Notes under the pieces: model-generated
The model's input: only the letters and a program-made list of their open reading frames with translations
Databases searched by the model: none
What the model was told of the DNA's origin: nothing
In this document: positions 37,982 to 46,640 of the stretch, piece after piece
Layout of the letters: the number at the start of each line of letters is the position of its first letter
How positions within the stretch are numbered: the stretch's first letter is position 1
Made by a program: the position numbers and the translations under genes
NCBI RefSeq assembly: GCF_021462225.1
Contig: NC_061812.1
Location: 50,213,848 to 50,277,847, forward strand
DNA length: 64,000 nt
Direction of reading: 5' to 3'
DNA from: Girardinichthys multiradiatus
Taxonomy: Eukaryota > Chordata > Actinopteri > Cyprinodontiformes > Goodeidae

Positions 37982-40900
37982 CGTGTGTGGGTGGGTGTGT
38001 GTGTGCGTGCGTGCGTGTGTGTGGGTGCGTGCGTGCGTGCGTGCGTGTGTGGGTGTGTGTGTGCGTGTGGGTGTGTGTGTGTGTGTGTCCCAACCACAGA
38101 AACAAACACTCCCTCGTTTTGCCACACACATAGAGCTGGTGTGAATTAAAGTTGCCTTGGCTTAGGTACAACACAACAAGACAGGCAGGCAGAAGGTGAA
38201 AGGTGACGCGATGGGTTCCCTGAACATCTCAGTGATGAGAGGAAAAGTCTAACTTAAACAAAGGTCTGCCTGTGAGGCTCTGTTTAGCTGCAGGATGTGT
38301 GGGGTCAGACCTTTGTCCTTCAATAGGCCATGACGTGGAGGTGCACAGCAGGGATTTCTAACAGTTCTGGCAGGGACACCTCCAAACTGTGGACTGGAAC
38401 TAACGGATGGCCAACAGTCAAACCTAAGCAGAAACCCATCAAGCAACCAAACTGTTTACCATCAACACACTCAGCAGTTCATCTGGACTCGCTCCCTGAC
38501 CAGATGTTCTGCTGCTGGAGATCCCAGACACCAAAGGTGTAATAATGTAGGATTGACCGTAGGTCCCAACAGATGGAACCAGAGGACAGAAAATTACTCT
38601 TCTGTAATAAAGTGCTCAACAATCTCATCATTCAAGAAGCAATAGCATTTCTTTTTACAGAACCCTTTCAGAACCTTCAATGTTTGTATTGGTGATATGA
38701 TTAACCAGCACAAGATATGAAGCAGAAACAATACAGCACATGGTTTTTAAAATTCTTTAAAAAGAAAACTCTGAAAGGTGTGGTGTACATTTGGATTCAT
38801 CATCTGTTACGCTGATACCCCCAAATAAAATCCAGTGGAACCATCTCCCTTCAGAAATCACCTGATCAACAGAATCTAGTTATGACTGTAAACTGTTCTG
38901 TTTCTGGCCTTAGATGTTTGTTGGAGAACATTAGAGAACAAACAGCATCATGAGGACTGAGGAACACAGCAGACAGGTTAGGGAGGAAGTTGTGGAGCAG
39001 AGTAGCTTTGAAGCTGTGTGTAAATATGTCCTTTAAGCCTGGGGCTATTCATCTGAATGAATTTTGAATCCTTGATCTGTGTCAGGAGTAAACCTCTGTC
39101 GTAACCTTTGTGGGGGTATGTTAAATGTGTCACTGCTCTAAGACACCTAATTAAAATGGATGAATGTTCCCCTGAGCCTGTCACAAAGGCCTGCAAGAGC
39201 CTTCTAAAACCCCTACAATGATTGCCAGGTTTTTGAACAAAAGAAACGTCTAAAACATACAGGATGCCAGTCCTGCTGGACCGAAACAACACTCCTCTGA
39301 CCTAAACTATTCTCGTGTCTTGTTGAGAGCAGTGATGGAAGAGTAGAACTAGAGATGGTAAGACAGATCCGGGCTATTGCAGTAGTTAGGGCGTTGACAT
39401 GGTTTGCCATGAAGGACATGGAGCTGCATGTCAGGTAAAGGCACTGTGAAGATGAAAGCTTGTTTGGGGATGATGAAATCATTTTTCAAGATGATAATGC
39501 ATCTTGCCATAGAGTAAAAACTATGAAAACATTCCATGAAGAAAGACACATAAGGTCAATCTCATGGCCTGCAAAAAGTCCATATCTCAATCCAATTGAA
39601 AATCTGTGGTGGAAGTTGAAGAAAATGGTCCATGACAAGGCTCCAACCTGCAAAGCTGATCTGGCAAAAGCAATCAGAGAATGTTGGAGCCAGTTTGATG
39701 AAGACTACTGTTCCCTAACCTGACAAGCAGAAGATAATAGATGGATGGATCTTAAAAAATAAGAACCTTTATGTTCAAATACATAGCACTGATGGTGTAA
39801 GCTTTGATCTTCTTCCAGATGAAGGACTCTCTGACGCAGGAGCTGCAGCAGAAGGCTGAGGAGACAGTGCTGCTTGATGTGGAGCTGCAGTCACTGGAAA
39901 GAGAGAGAGTCCATCTTTCACTGGTGGAGGAGAAGCTGGTGGATATCTTGCAGCTCCTGCAGCAGCTCGAAGACCTGGTTAGTGACAGTTTCTGGGTAAT
40001 TGTTCTGCAATGCTGCATGTAAAATTTGCCTAAGCCCTTAGGCAAAGCTGCTGCTTGCCAGGGTTTTTTGTAGTCATATCCACCCATTTTAGGACAGTAT
40101 CAATAGGAAAACACCTATTCATCTTGATAATATAATTCCAATCCTGGTTTCAGGCTGGCAAAATAGACTAAAAATTGTAGGGTTAGGGCAGTTTAGAGCA
40201 GTTCATGTCCTAAATAAATATATAAATAAATTATATCAAACATGTGGACCCTCATGTACAAAGATTTGGATTTTCCAACTTAAACTTTAAATCAAGAAAA
40301 TGCATTAAAAAACTGCATAAAACAAAATCCAGATATATGAAAAAGTGCATATACATGGATCTAAGCACCTTCCTTGGTGCATCCCACACTCACAAGTTCC
40401 AGACTCCTCCCTTGACACGCCTTCTTTTTACATAGTACATGTATGTAAATTAGCCCTGCACATGCTATTCTCTGCTTTGTCGATCAGAAATAAAGAAGCA
40501 TAAATAAAAACTAAAGTGTAAAACAGTGTTGCATATACATATGTATAAATTTCACCCAGTAACGTTGTGCACCACTAACAAGTACTGGTCCTTCTCAAAA
40601 TATTAGCATATTGTGATAAAGTTAATTATTTTCCATAATGTCATGATGAAAATTTAACATTCATATATTTTAGATTCATTGCACACTAACTGAAATATTT
40701 CAGGTCTTTTATTGTCTTAATACGGATGATTTTGGCATACAGCTCATGAAAACCCAAAATTCCTATCTCACAAAATTAGCATATCATTAAAAGGGTCTCT
40801 AAATGAGCTATGAACCTAATCATCTGAATCAACGAGTTAACTCTAAACACCTGCAAAAGATTCCTGAGGCCTTTAAAACTCCCAGCCTGGTTCATCACTC

Positions 40901-43900
40901 AAAACCCCAATCATGGGTAAGACTGCCGACCTGACTGCTGTCCAGAAGGCCACTATTGACACCCTCAAGCAAGAGGGTAAGACACAGAAATAAATTTCTG
41001 AACGAATAGGCTGTTCCCAGAGTGCTGTATCAAGGCACCTCAGTGGGAAGTCTGTGGGAAGGAAAAAGTGTGGCAGAAAACGCTGCACAACGAGAAGAGG
41101 TGACCGGACCCTGAGGAAGATTGTGGAGAAGGGCCGATTCCAGACCTTGGGGGACCTGCGGAAGCAGTGGACTGAGTCTGGAGTAGAAACATCCAGAGCC
41201 ACCGTGCACAGGCGTGTGCAGGAAATGGACTACAGGTGCCGCATTCCCCAGGTCAAGCCACTTTTGAACCAGAAACAGCGGCAGAAGCGCCTGACCTGGG
41301 CTACAGAGAAGCAGCACTGGACTGTTGCTCAGTGGTCCAAAGTACTTTTTTCGGATGAAAGCAAATTCTGCATGTCATTCGGAAATCAAGGTGCCAGAGT
41401 CTGGAGGAAGACTGGGGAGAAGGAAATGCCAAAATGCCAGAAGTCCAGTGTCAAGTACCCACAGTCAGTGATGGTCTGGGGTGCCGTGTCAGCTGCTGGT
41501 GTTGGTCCACTGTGTTTTATCAAGGGCAGGGTCAATGCAGCTAGCTATCAGGAGATTTTGGAGCACTTCATGCTTCCATCTGCTGAAAAGCTTTATGGAG
41601 ATGAAGATTTCATTTTTCAGCACGACCTGGCACCTGCTCACAGTGCCAAAACCACAGGTAAATGGTTTACTGACCATGGTATCACTGTGCTCAATTGGCC
41701 TGCCAACTCTCCTGACCTGAACCCCATAGAGAATCTGTGGGATATTGTGAAGAGAACGTTGAGAGACTCAAGACCCAACACTCTGGATGAGCTAAAGGCT
41801 GCTATCGAAGCATCCTGGGCCTCCATAAGACCTCAGCAGTGCCACAGGCTGATTGCCTCCATGCCACGCCGCATTGAAGCAGTCATTTCTGCCAAATGAT
41901 TCCCAACCAAGTATTGAGTGCATAACTGTACATGATTATTTGAAGGTTGACGTTTTTTGTATTAAAAACACTTTTCTTTTATTGGTTGGATGAAATATGC
42001 TAATTTTGTGAGATAGGAATTTTGGGTTTTCATGAGCTGTATGCCAAAATCATCTGTATTAAGACAATAAAAGACCTGAAATATTTCAGTTAGTGTGCAA
42101 TGAATCTAAAATATATGAATGTTAAATTTTCATCATGACATTATGGAAAATAATGAACTTTATCACAATATGCTAATATTTTGAGAAGGACCTGTACAGC
42201 TTTAAAAAATGAGAATATCATTAAAAACCTTCAGACTCCTTTCAGAAAGTGAACTTCTTATATTATATAGATTCATTACACATAGAGGAAAATATTTCAA
42301 GCCTTTATTTCTCATAATTTAGATGATTATCTGAAAAGAGGACTGTGGATCACTGAGCAACTTTTTCCCCTCAGTTCAGGTAAGATGCTTCTGACTTTGT
42401 CTCTGGCTCAGGAGTGGCTTAACCTGAGGAATGTGACATTTGTAGCCCATGTGTAGGATTTGTCTGTGTCTAGTAGCTTTTGATGTGCTGACTCCAGCCT
42501 CAGTCCCCTCCTTGTGAAGCTCGCCCAAAGGGTGAATGGATTTTGCTTGACAATCCTCTCAAGGCTGCGGTTCTTCCTTTTCCTTGTGCACCTTTTCCTA
42601 CCATACTTTTTCCTTCCACTCAACTTTCCATGAATAAGCTTGGATACAGCACACTGTAAAAATGAGTTTCCTTAGCAATGCCCTATAATCTGAGGTGATC
42701 CACAGTTGAGACTGTTTTGTTGAAGATGTTGAGGAGGAGTGTGGGGTTGTGTCTTTTGGAAGTCTACCCTAAACTTGACAGTCTTGAGCCGTGGATTCTT
42801 GGACCAGTGGACCAGCCGAACTACCTCCTGTCTGTACATAGTGTAATCCCATATGGACTGCATCATCTGCTGACCTGTTGTCCACTGTTGTTTAATCAGA
42901 TGGTTCAGCATTAGTCGCTCGAAGGATTTCTTGGCCAAAGAAGAGGCCCTTAGTCATTTAAACCCAGGATGGTGCATTTTTTGGGACCGGGAAGAATGAG
43001 GAAACCTCAGACAGCTCCAGAGACTTGTTAAAGATCTTTGTGAAGATGGGAGCCAGTTGTTCAGCATAGCCTCTCAACCAGGAGGGGGACACACCCTCCT
43101 GCCTGCCTCCACAGTAGGCTCCTGATCTCTGAAGTTCCTCCTCACAGATCTTTAGTTCAGGCAGGGTGTCAGAGGGGAGGGGGGAGGTATAGATGAACGT
43201 TTTCACCATCCAGCTTAAACAATATGCTTTTGAAACATATATATCCTTGTGAAAACCTAAAGTTTTAGATATGTGTAAATTGTATTTGTTCCTGTAAATT
43301 TATATTTATGGCCTGGTGAAAGAAAGTAGCTGGGAATGAACCAATAACCTCCCCCACCTGTCCAAACTGAACCCCCTTGTCTTCATTTATCTTGAGCCAA
43401 TAAAGCTGGATTAAGAACATGAGGTTGCACAAAATTATTCATGCCACTAAAATAGTATATTCAATCTGATTTATACCCTTCTCAATATTCAATGTAAAAA
43501 TCTTTAACGGCATTACAATAATCAAACCCTTCTTCTAATTACTGGGTAACTTGCTGCATGTTTCCACTGGGCTTTAAAATATTTATCTTTTTTTTAGTTT
43601 TATTGGGCACTGGTGGCCTTTTTTTCTTTCAACGTAGGCAGACGGGAAGTGGGGTGGAGAGAGGGGGAAGGACGTGCAGCACAGGTCTGGAGGGTTGAGA
43701 CTTGAACCCGGGACATCTACGTCGAGGACTGAGACCTCTGTATGTGAGTTGCGTGTTCTACCGCTACGCCACGCACTGCGCCCTAGATGGTTTATCTTCA
43801 GTGATCAACTCCAAGTCTCTGAGGTTTGGAAGGCCTCCTTACCATTGTCCTAAACTTTAGCTCCTTCTCTTTCAATTCCAAGTCAGGACTCTGACTGGCT

Positions 43901-44944
43901 GCTCCAAAATACCCATATGACTTCTAGTTAGATGACAGGTGGTCAAATTAAAATGACTTTAATCCTAAATCTGCCGGGGGTATGAATACATTTAGGCCTA
44001 ACTGTAGCCCAGATAACATAAGCCACTGAAACTACACATTTTATTAAAAAGGAGGGTTTTATTAGACTTACAGGATCATACAGGATTATTGATTACTCAA
44101 TAGTAATAGTAGACAGCTTTATAAATAGTAATGCGTTGCAGCTCTGAAAGAAAGCAATGGATATACAGTGGAGAAAATAATTATTTCAACTTTTGACAAA
44201 TATATACGTTTTCTCACAAAGGAATGAACAGTCCCTAATAGTGCAAGGGCTAGCAGGTACTCAAATAATTTCTCTCCAACAATCCAATCACAAAGTGAGG
44301 CTGATGAGGCTAAAAGTGAATAATGTTGGGCTTGTTCAGTGACAAAAGTAACCTAAATGTCAAAACTGCTGCTTTTTCTCTTTAGGTTGTCATTATTTTT
44401 TCTGCTCTTTCCCAACATTTCTGATTAGGCTTGTATCTTGTAATCCTAATTGTGTGGGAATGAGAAACTCCATACTACTTGTTGCACATGTGCGAGAGTT
44501 TGTGTGGTTTGAAGACTCTGATGTTCTTTCAGTGCAGCCTTTTAATGACATAACATCCAGCTGAGAATAGTTGTTTTCTCCTTTCAGAACGTCTCCCGAA
44601 GGTCTCTAGGGAAAATGTTGCTCAGCAGTTTGGAGTCAGGCAGCAACCCACAACATGGTTAGTGGAGCATGCACAGCCAATAAAATATTGTATTAATTCT
44701 GTCAAATGAGACAGTAAACTTTAACTGTTACCCAGTACACAGGATTAAATTAAGTTCTATTGGTTGGTTTGTAACTTGACTCTGTCTCTGTTCACATTTA
44801 CTCTCTACAGGCAAAGCACACATCCTGGAGGTGCTTAACGCCCTTTACCATGAACTGGCTGCATGTGAGATTCTATCTTCTGATGGACCTCTGCAGAAAA
44901 CACAGAGTCAGCAGTCGCTCCACGACATCATCTTCTACTGCTGA
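17016..44944 (+). CDS. efcc1: EF-hand and coiled-coil domain-containing protein 1, complete 8-exon gene
   Basis: Eight exons join in frame (17016-17699, 24637-25076, 35338-35486, 36297-36432, 37543-37699, 39819-39977, 44588-44657, 44811-44944) to 1929 bp, 642 aa. The N-terminus carries [12 protein letters not shown] and a single degenerate EF-hand (about 46-80; loop begins [12 protein letters not shown], lacking several calcium ligands). A conserved [10 protein letters not shown] and [10 protein letters not shown] block follows, then long coiled coils (about 190-370 and 475-575). The signature [16 protein letters not shown] lies in exon 4. These match the vertebrate EFCC1 (CCDC48) family as I remember it; its cellular role is poorly known. 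The start at 17016 has a good Kozak context (A at -3, G at +4). An in-frame ATG at 16899 would add 39 unconserved-looking residues. All introns are GT-AG. Introns 1, 2, 5 and 6 are filled with transposons. Confidence 0.9.
17800..17925 (+). mobile_element. tRNA-derived SINE relic in efcc1 intron 1
   Basis: The phrase CGTCTTGCAATCGGAAAGCT followed by GCAAGGCACTTAACCTC is a decayed form of a common fish tRNA-derived SINE body. The promoter boxes are too degraded to place exactly. Confidence 0.5.
18236..19857 (+). mobile_element. Tc1-like element with 38-residue D-E spacing, full length
   Basis: It starts CAGTACAGACCAAACGTTTG after TA (18234-18235) and ends CTGTACTG before TA (19858-19859). The inverted repeats extend over about 200 bp (CTTTGAATGAGAAGGTG, the ATTCATAGTCATGAAAATAAAG block). 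It is inserted in efcc1 intron 1. The 5' flank (about 18040-18230) and 3' flank (19860-20110) may belong to one interrupted older element. Confidence 0.92.
18642..19694 (+). pseudogene. Tc1-like transposase with two nonsense codons
   Basis: From the ATG at 18642 it begins [20 protein letters not shown] and carries helix-turn-helix DNA-binding motifs and a GRPR-like basic linker (GRPRVT). The DDE core has WSDES, QQD (NDPKH) and NPIE. I count 38 residues between the second Asp and the Glu, so this is a DD38E-type rather than DD34E transposase; the published DD38E group is called Intruder, and membership is my inference. One frame is kept throughout, but TAA at 19062-19064 and TGA at 19563-19565 (Trp codon expected) interrupt it. 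Confidence 0.88.
19912..20109 (+). pseudogene. Possible hAT/ZMYM-like transposase N-terminus fragment
   Basis: The 65-codon frame [20 protein letters not shown] is a short, charged N-terminus resembling those of hAT-type, zinc-finger-MYM-like transposases of fish. There is no zinc finger or catalytic domain after it. It directly follows the Tc1-like element, which may have been inserted just upstream. This is a weak call. Confidence 0.3.
20110..22560. other. efcc1 intron 1, no gene seen
   Basis: Non-coding sequence. A short stretch near 21540-21650 (ATAGCGGCTTTCTACTC, CAAAGTGCTTTACATTAG) resembles the 3' tail of dispersed fish repeats. The remainder is unrecognised. Confidence 0.4.
22570..23130 (-). 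mobile_element. Rex3/RTE-like LINE 3' relic, rearranged
   Basis: On the reverse strand, 22930-23100 reads a decayed [20 protein letters not shown] block and 22570-22860 reads a decayed segment like the C-terminal part of the fragment at 47605-48051. The relic is interrupted at 22865-22928 by a perfect palindrome. Frameshifts make it non-coding. Confidence 0.6.
22865..22928. repeat. Perfect palindrome, 31-bp arms, 2-bp spacer
   Basis: The arm 22865-22895 (starting ACAAGATCCCAAATACAAGC) is exactly complementary to 22898-22928, with only GG between. It lies within the RTE-like relic. Confidence 0.97.
23325..23700 (+). repeat. Dispersed repeat shared with 46430-46640
   Basis: Shared phrases include CCAATTCACAACACATGTC, TACATACATTCCAATT and GGAAACCCAGCAGATTGCAT. 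It is a common fish interspersed repeat whose class I cannot assign. Confidence 0.7.
24637..25076 (+). CDS. efcc1: efcc1 exon 2
   Basis: Follows CCCTTTAG and encodes [20 protein letters not shown], then an almost continuous heptad-rich coiled coil through [17 protein letters not shown] (residues 229-375). It ends ...TACAG before GTAAAA, leaving two bases of an Arg codon. Confidence 0.9.
25150..26230 (-). mobile_element. LINE fragment (L2/CR1/Rex1-like RT and linker), degenerate
   Basis: Reverse-strand frames at 25601-25930 ([16 protein letters not shown], matching the [16 protein letters not shown] segment of the LINE at 508-3740), 25320-25613 ([15 protein letters not shown]) and 25180-25320 ([15 protein letters not shown]) lie in the order expected of one LINE. 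Several frameshifts are present. It lies in efcc1 intron 2. Confidence 0.8.
26270..26420 (+). mobile_element. tRNA-derived SINE
   Basis: An A-box-like TGGCCTAGTGGTTAGAGAG (from about 26276) and a B-box GGTTCGAATTCC (26332-26343) are spaced as in a tRNA head. They are followed by a non-tRNA body. It is an RNA polymerase III-type SINE, not a functional tRNA gene. Confidence 0.75.
26850..27480 (-). mobile_element. Degenerate Tc1-like relic containing a palindrome
   Basis: Reverse-strand Tc1 phrases such as TTTAGGTGGACCTCCATGTC and GATCTGCAGTTGGTCCATCC are also found at 36990-37050. The 3' part reads toward a decayed terminus near 27480. Confidence 0.7.
27262..27319. repeat. Perfect palindrome, 27-bp arms, 4-bp loop
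   Basis: Arm 27262-27288 (CTGGAATTTATTTAGGGGTA onward) is exactly complementary to 27293-27319, with loop CCTT. The right arm resembles the CCCAAATAAAATCCAG phrase of Tc1-like relics (38819-38834). Confidence 0.97.
27481..29100. other. efcc1 intron 2, no gene seen
   Basis: Short frames only, none with recognisable features. Confidence 0.4.
29170..29390 (+). mobile_element. Degenerate Tc1-like relic (second family)
   Basis: CCCACAATGTAAAGCATAAT (decayed VKHGG codons), then a GGACCAGCACACCTTGCAGT and TCATAAATTCTGTATATTAC series, resembling another fish Tc1-like family. Confidence 0.55.
29391..30685. other. efcc1 intron 2, no gene seen
   Basis: No supported feature; short frames lack domains. 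Confidence 0.4.
30686..30825 (+). mobile_element. Tc1-like terminal fragment
   Basis: TACACTATATTACCAAAAGT, then ACATGAACTGTGATGACATC and TCTTATTCTTAATATATTAG, are the decayed left terminus of a fish Tc1-like family. No transposase remains. Confidence 0.6.
30833..30863. repeat. GGGA tetranucleotide repeat
   Basis: Seven tandem GGGA units, separating two Tc1-like fragments. Confidence 0.9.
30870..31180 (-). mobile_element. Tc1-like internal fragment (third family)
   Basis: Reverse-strand transposase-coding phrases such as TTTGTGGATAATGGTTTTCA and CTTTCCAGACTGATAGATGT correspond to a decayed Tc1-like middle region. Confidence 0.55.
31409..31531. mobile_element. Short SINE-like insert with 12-bp target duplication
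   Basis: The 123-bp insert begins GCCCTGCGACGGACTGGCGA and ends GAAGATGACTGACTGA. It is bracketed by identical CAATCACATGGC at 31397-31408 and 31532-31543, as left by LINE-driven retroposition. The GACCTATCCAGGGTGTACC body and TGAC-repeat tail are common in fish repeats. Confidence 0.85.
31608..32596 (+). pseudogene. Tc1-like transposase, frameshifted
   Basis: Begins [20 protein letters not shown] at 31608 and ends ...PTRY at 32594-32596. A deletion near 31780 breaks the frame. Later pieces show [14 protein letters not shown] residues, [11 protein letters not shown], a TGA at the following codon, and [17 protein letters not shown]. Thirty-six codons separate the second Asp from the Glu. Non-functional. 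Confidence 0.85.
32990..33620 (+). mobile_element. Degenerate Tc1-like relic
   Basis: Contains GTGAAACATGGTAGTGGCAG and CATTATGCTGTGTGGATGTT (transposase block VKHGGGS), preceded by a decayed DESKF-type segment. The 3' part ends in a TIR-like stretch. No frame is kept. Confidence 0.7.
33621..35172. other. efcc1 intron 2, no gene seen
   Basis: No supported feature. Confidence 0.4.
35190..35218. repeat. AT-rich simple repeat
   Basis: Imperfect TA and ATATT units. Confidence 0.8.
35338..35486 (+). CDS. efcc1: efcc1 exon 3
   Basis: Follows TCTCTTTCAG; residues about 375-425, low-complexity ([18 protein letters not shown]) and poorly conserved, in line with the family's variable linker. The donor is GTGAGG after ...GACAAGA. 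This join makes Met with the first two bases of exon 4 and keeps the frame. Reading past the donor gives a stop at 35504-35506. Confidence 0.75.
35575..36010 (-). mobile_element. Degenerate Tc1-like relic
   Basis: A TIR-like CAGCACCTTGCAAATGTATT at 35577 is followed by reverse-strand transposase phrases (AGTCTGGACTTTGACTAGGA-type, ATCTAAACCATCCCATTGTA) and ends near 36010. Same family as 36590-37490. Confidence 0.7.
36297..36432 (+). CDS. efcc1: efcc1 exon 4
   Basis: After TGTGTGCCAG it encodes [20 protein letters not shown], the clearest family signature, then a charged helix ending TKLSCCGQ. Donor GTAATC, with two bases of the next codon carried over. Confidence 0.9.
36590..37490 (-). mobile_element. 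Degenerate Tc1-like relic, near full length
   Basis: It spans about 0.9 kb of intron 4. Reverse-strand phrases include GATTTAGATCTGGACTTTGA, CTCCTCCAGAGTCACCATGG and TTTAGGTGGACCTCCATGTC; the far end reads ATGAATACTTTTGCACTGTG. Non-coding. Confidence 0.7.
37543..37699 (+). CDS. efcc1: efcc1 exon 5
   Basis: Follows TTCTTAACCAG and encodes [20 protein letters not shown], then a coiled-coil stretch [20 protein letters not shown] (residues 470-522). Donor GTACAA, phase 0. Confidence 0.9.
37941..38089. repeat. GT/GC-GT alternating purine-pyrimidine microsatellite
   Basis: About 150 bp of TG, interspersed with CGTG and GGTG units, lies in efcc1 intron 5. Long Cys-Val and His-Thr frames in every register are artefacts. 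Almost continuous alternating purine-pyrimidine with CpG steps can favour left-handed DNA. Confidence 0.95.
38750..39000 (+). mobile_element. Degenerate Tc1-like relic
   Basis: ACGCTGATACCCCCAAATAA and AATCCAGTGGAACCATCTCC, followed by GAACATTAGAGAACAAACAG, match the 3' region of the old Tc1-like family. Confidence 0.55.
39440..39730 (+). pseudogene. Tc1-like transposase 3' fragment (DD34E)
   Basis: The frame 39460-39723 reads [20 protein letters not shown], then [20 protein letters not shown]. This is the last 90 or so codons of a DD34E transposase, with the second Asp and Glu 34 residues apart. The usual SPDLNP reads SPYLNP. No 5' half or termini remain nearby. Confidence 0.8.
39819..39977 (+). 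CDS. efcc1: efcc1 exon 6
   Basis: After TCTTCCAG it encodes [20 protein letters not shown] and a Leu/Glu-rich coiled coil to LLQQLEDL (residues 523-575). Donor GTTAGT, phase 0. Confidence 0.88.
40595..42194 (+). mobile_element. Tc1-like DD34E element, copy 2, full length
   Basis: Both termini are present, flanked by TA (40593-40594 and 42195-42196), with inverted repeats of about 200 bp. The left end reads CTGGTCC rather than CAGGTCC, a substitution in the outermost bases that contact transposase. It lies in efcc1 intron 6. Confidence 0.93.
40913..41917 (+). pseudogene. Tc1-like transposase, two nonsense codons
   Basis: Same 334-codon gene as 59184-60188. Codon 27 (Glu) is TAA at 40991-40993 and codon 329 (Gly) is TGA at 41897-41899. 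The catalytic triad ([18 protein letters not shown]) is kept. Only substitutions separate it from the intact copy. Confidence 0.92.
42205..42660 (-). mobile_element. Related Tc1-like element, 5' part only
   Basis: The reverse strand reads [20 protein letters not shown], clearly related to the [16 protein letters not shown] linker of the main family but much diverged. A terminus-like stretch at 42205-42330 lies downstream. It appears to be a separate, older family directly next to copy 2. Confidence 0.75.
42670..43215 (-). mobile_element. LINE RT fragment (L2/CR1/Rex1-like)
   Basis: Reverse-strand frames read [20 protein letters not shown] and [12 protein letters not shown] (43209 to about 42958), then [13 protein letters not shown] (42930-42890), with frameshifts. 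These are the RT fingers/palm-start blocks. Confidence 0.75.
43600..43785 (-). mobile_element. tRNA-derived SINE (reverse)
   Basis: On the reverse strand an A box (GGCGTAGCGGTA at 43759-43770) and a B box (GGGTTCAAGTC around 43699-43709) form a tRNA-like head starting about 43785. The downstream GTGCTGCACGTCCTTCCCCC body is common in fish SINEs. The tRNA fold is lost. Confidence 0.75.
43850..44010 (-). mobile_element. Tc1-like relic
   Basis: Reverse-strand phrases around TCCAAGTCAGGACTCTGACT (SPDLE codons) and a TIR-like GGGGGTATGAATACATTTAG end. Confidence 0.5.
44165..44290. mobile_element. Tc1-like terminus fragment
   Basis: ATATACAGTGGAGAAAATAA followed by a decayed terminus is typical of one fish Tc1-like family. 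Nothing coding. Confidence 0.5.
44588..44657 (+). CDS. efcc1: efcc1 exon 7
   Basis: After CTCCTTTCAG it encodes [20 protein letters not shown] and PQH (residues 576-598). Donor GTTAGT after CATG, phase 1. Confidence 0.85.
44811..44944 (+). CDS. efcc1: efcc1 exon 8 (last coding)
   Basis: After CTCTCTACAG it encodes [20 protein letters not shown] and ends SLHDIIFYC, stop TGA 44942-44944. Confidence 0.88.
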
Positions 44945-45119
44945 AAAAGACTGCCACCCTCTGGGCCCAATGTGCTAAAGCAAGGAGACCAGAAAGTAGT
45001 CAAATGTTAAGCTGATTGATGTGTGTATCGCAAGCCTTTATACCTAGATATCCTAGAGATGGAAAACACAATTTCATAAAGATCTTGGATGGCACTACAA
45101 AATATTCATACCTATGTAA

Positions 45120-45420
45120 TTGTGGCAGTACTGGAATGTCTCTACTAGCTTTGAACATCTACAGACTAACATTTTTGCCCATGTAGCTTGAGCTCAGTGA
45201 GATTAGACGGAGAGCGTCTGGGAGGATCAATTTTAAATCGCCACTGATTCTCAGTTGGATTTATGTTTTTGTAGCCTCTAGCAGGTTTTCTTCCAGGATT
45301 GTCAAATATTCTGTATCTAAATTTGTTCATGTGTTCATTTATCTTTGGCAAAAAATGTCAACTTACTTGGAACACAAATCTAAAGCAAAACTGTTAATAA
45401 AGTTCATTTGAATTTTCTGA
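45120..45420 (-). mobile_element. Tc1-like relic in the putative efcc1 3' UTR
   Basis: Reverse-strand phrases include CAATCCTGGAAGAAAACCTG and CATAAATCCAACTGAGAATC. It lies between the efcc1 stop and the first AATAAA. Confidence 0.65.
45396..45401 (+). promoter_or_regulatory. Candidate efcc1 polyadenylation signal
   Basis: First AATAAA downstream of the efcc1 stop codon, 452 bases away. If used, the Tc1-like relic at 45120-45420 is transcribed as 3' UTR. Confidence 0.5.
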
Positions 45421-46429
45421 TTGAAAACAATTTGCTTTGCTAAATGTGCAACTTAATTTGTTTCTGATTATTTTCCCATTTATTTTAGATTTTGCAGAGT
45501 GATCAGATGCATATTTAGAAAGACAGTTAACTTAAATAACTTATATTGTTACAAAAATTTTATTTTAAATGTGCTGTTTCACAAAACGATCAGCTAACTC
45601 CATAACGAGCACAGAAGTTTTAAAACAGTCCTGCTAAAATTACTATGTATATAAGCAGATTGATTGCTGGGCTGATGTGCTTGAAGTTGTCTTCTGTAGC
45701 AGCTGAGGTTACTTCCAATGAAAAGCTTGCAGCCATCATCTCTTTTATATATTAGCAAACTGCTGCTGAGAATATGGCAGCTCAAATAATGTTTTCTATA
45801 TCATCAAGAACTTCAGTGTCAGAGTTTCAGCTACAGAGATGAACATACAGAAGAAACAGAATCATGTTCCCACCAGTGCAGAGCTTGCTCCACGTATACA
45901 GTACTTGTGTTTGAGTGCTTCTCCACCATAAAAACCTTTAGACAACACACTTAAGAAGACGGATGGCAAAAAGCCATTTGTGCTCAAGAAGAACATTAGG
46001 AACAGACTGAACATCTTTGGAGAAGTAAAGATGAATGCTGCCATTCTGATACAATCCATATGGGAATGTTGCTCATTTATGTCTATTTTTATTCAGTAGT
46101 TTTATGGTGACTGTATGTCTTTAGTTTTCTTAATGTTGGCAGAGTTGCTTTTAGTTGTTGCTCGTAATGTAGTATGAGCAATTTGGTGAGGATCTGTGTA
46201 TTTTCCACCACAGGGCATCACCTTGTCAAAAAGCAAAACTGATAATGAAATGGTTCAAAGATCATGAACCTGTAGTCAGTAAAACACAAACTGACTCCAA
46301 TTACTAATAATAAGAGGGCAATAAGCTCATCAGAGTTGAATTAAAGCAACTATCAAAAAGAAACATTACTATAAATATTGAATCTTTGCATGAACTGAAG
46401 GTATTGACAATTGAAAACCCCCAAACTTT

Positions 46430-46640
46430 GAAAAATTGTATTTCTATAGCGCCAATTCACAACACATGTCTCAAGGCACTTTACAAAGTCAATTCAGTTG
46501 AATCATACAGATTTCCAGCCAGGTACATACATTCCAATTCATTCTAACTATCGGACAGTGCAGTCAGATTCAGTTAGTTATTCAAAAAGGTTTTTCTATC
46601 AAAGGAAACCCAGCAGATTGCATCGAGTCATTTCGAAAAC
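46430..46640 (+). repeat. Dispersed repeat shared with 23325-23700
   Basis: Same order of phrases (CCAATTCACAACACATGTC, GGTACATACATTCCAATTCA, GGAAACCCAGCAGATTGCAT). A copy in the intergenic space between efcc1 and cfap57. Confidence 0.7.

Noticed and set aside
37860..38174. Long His-Thr or Cys-Val frames in all registers over the GT-rich tract
   Set aside because: They follow from the dinucleotide repeat, occur on both strands at once, and have no gene context.
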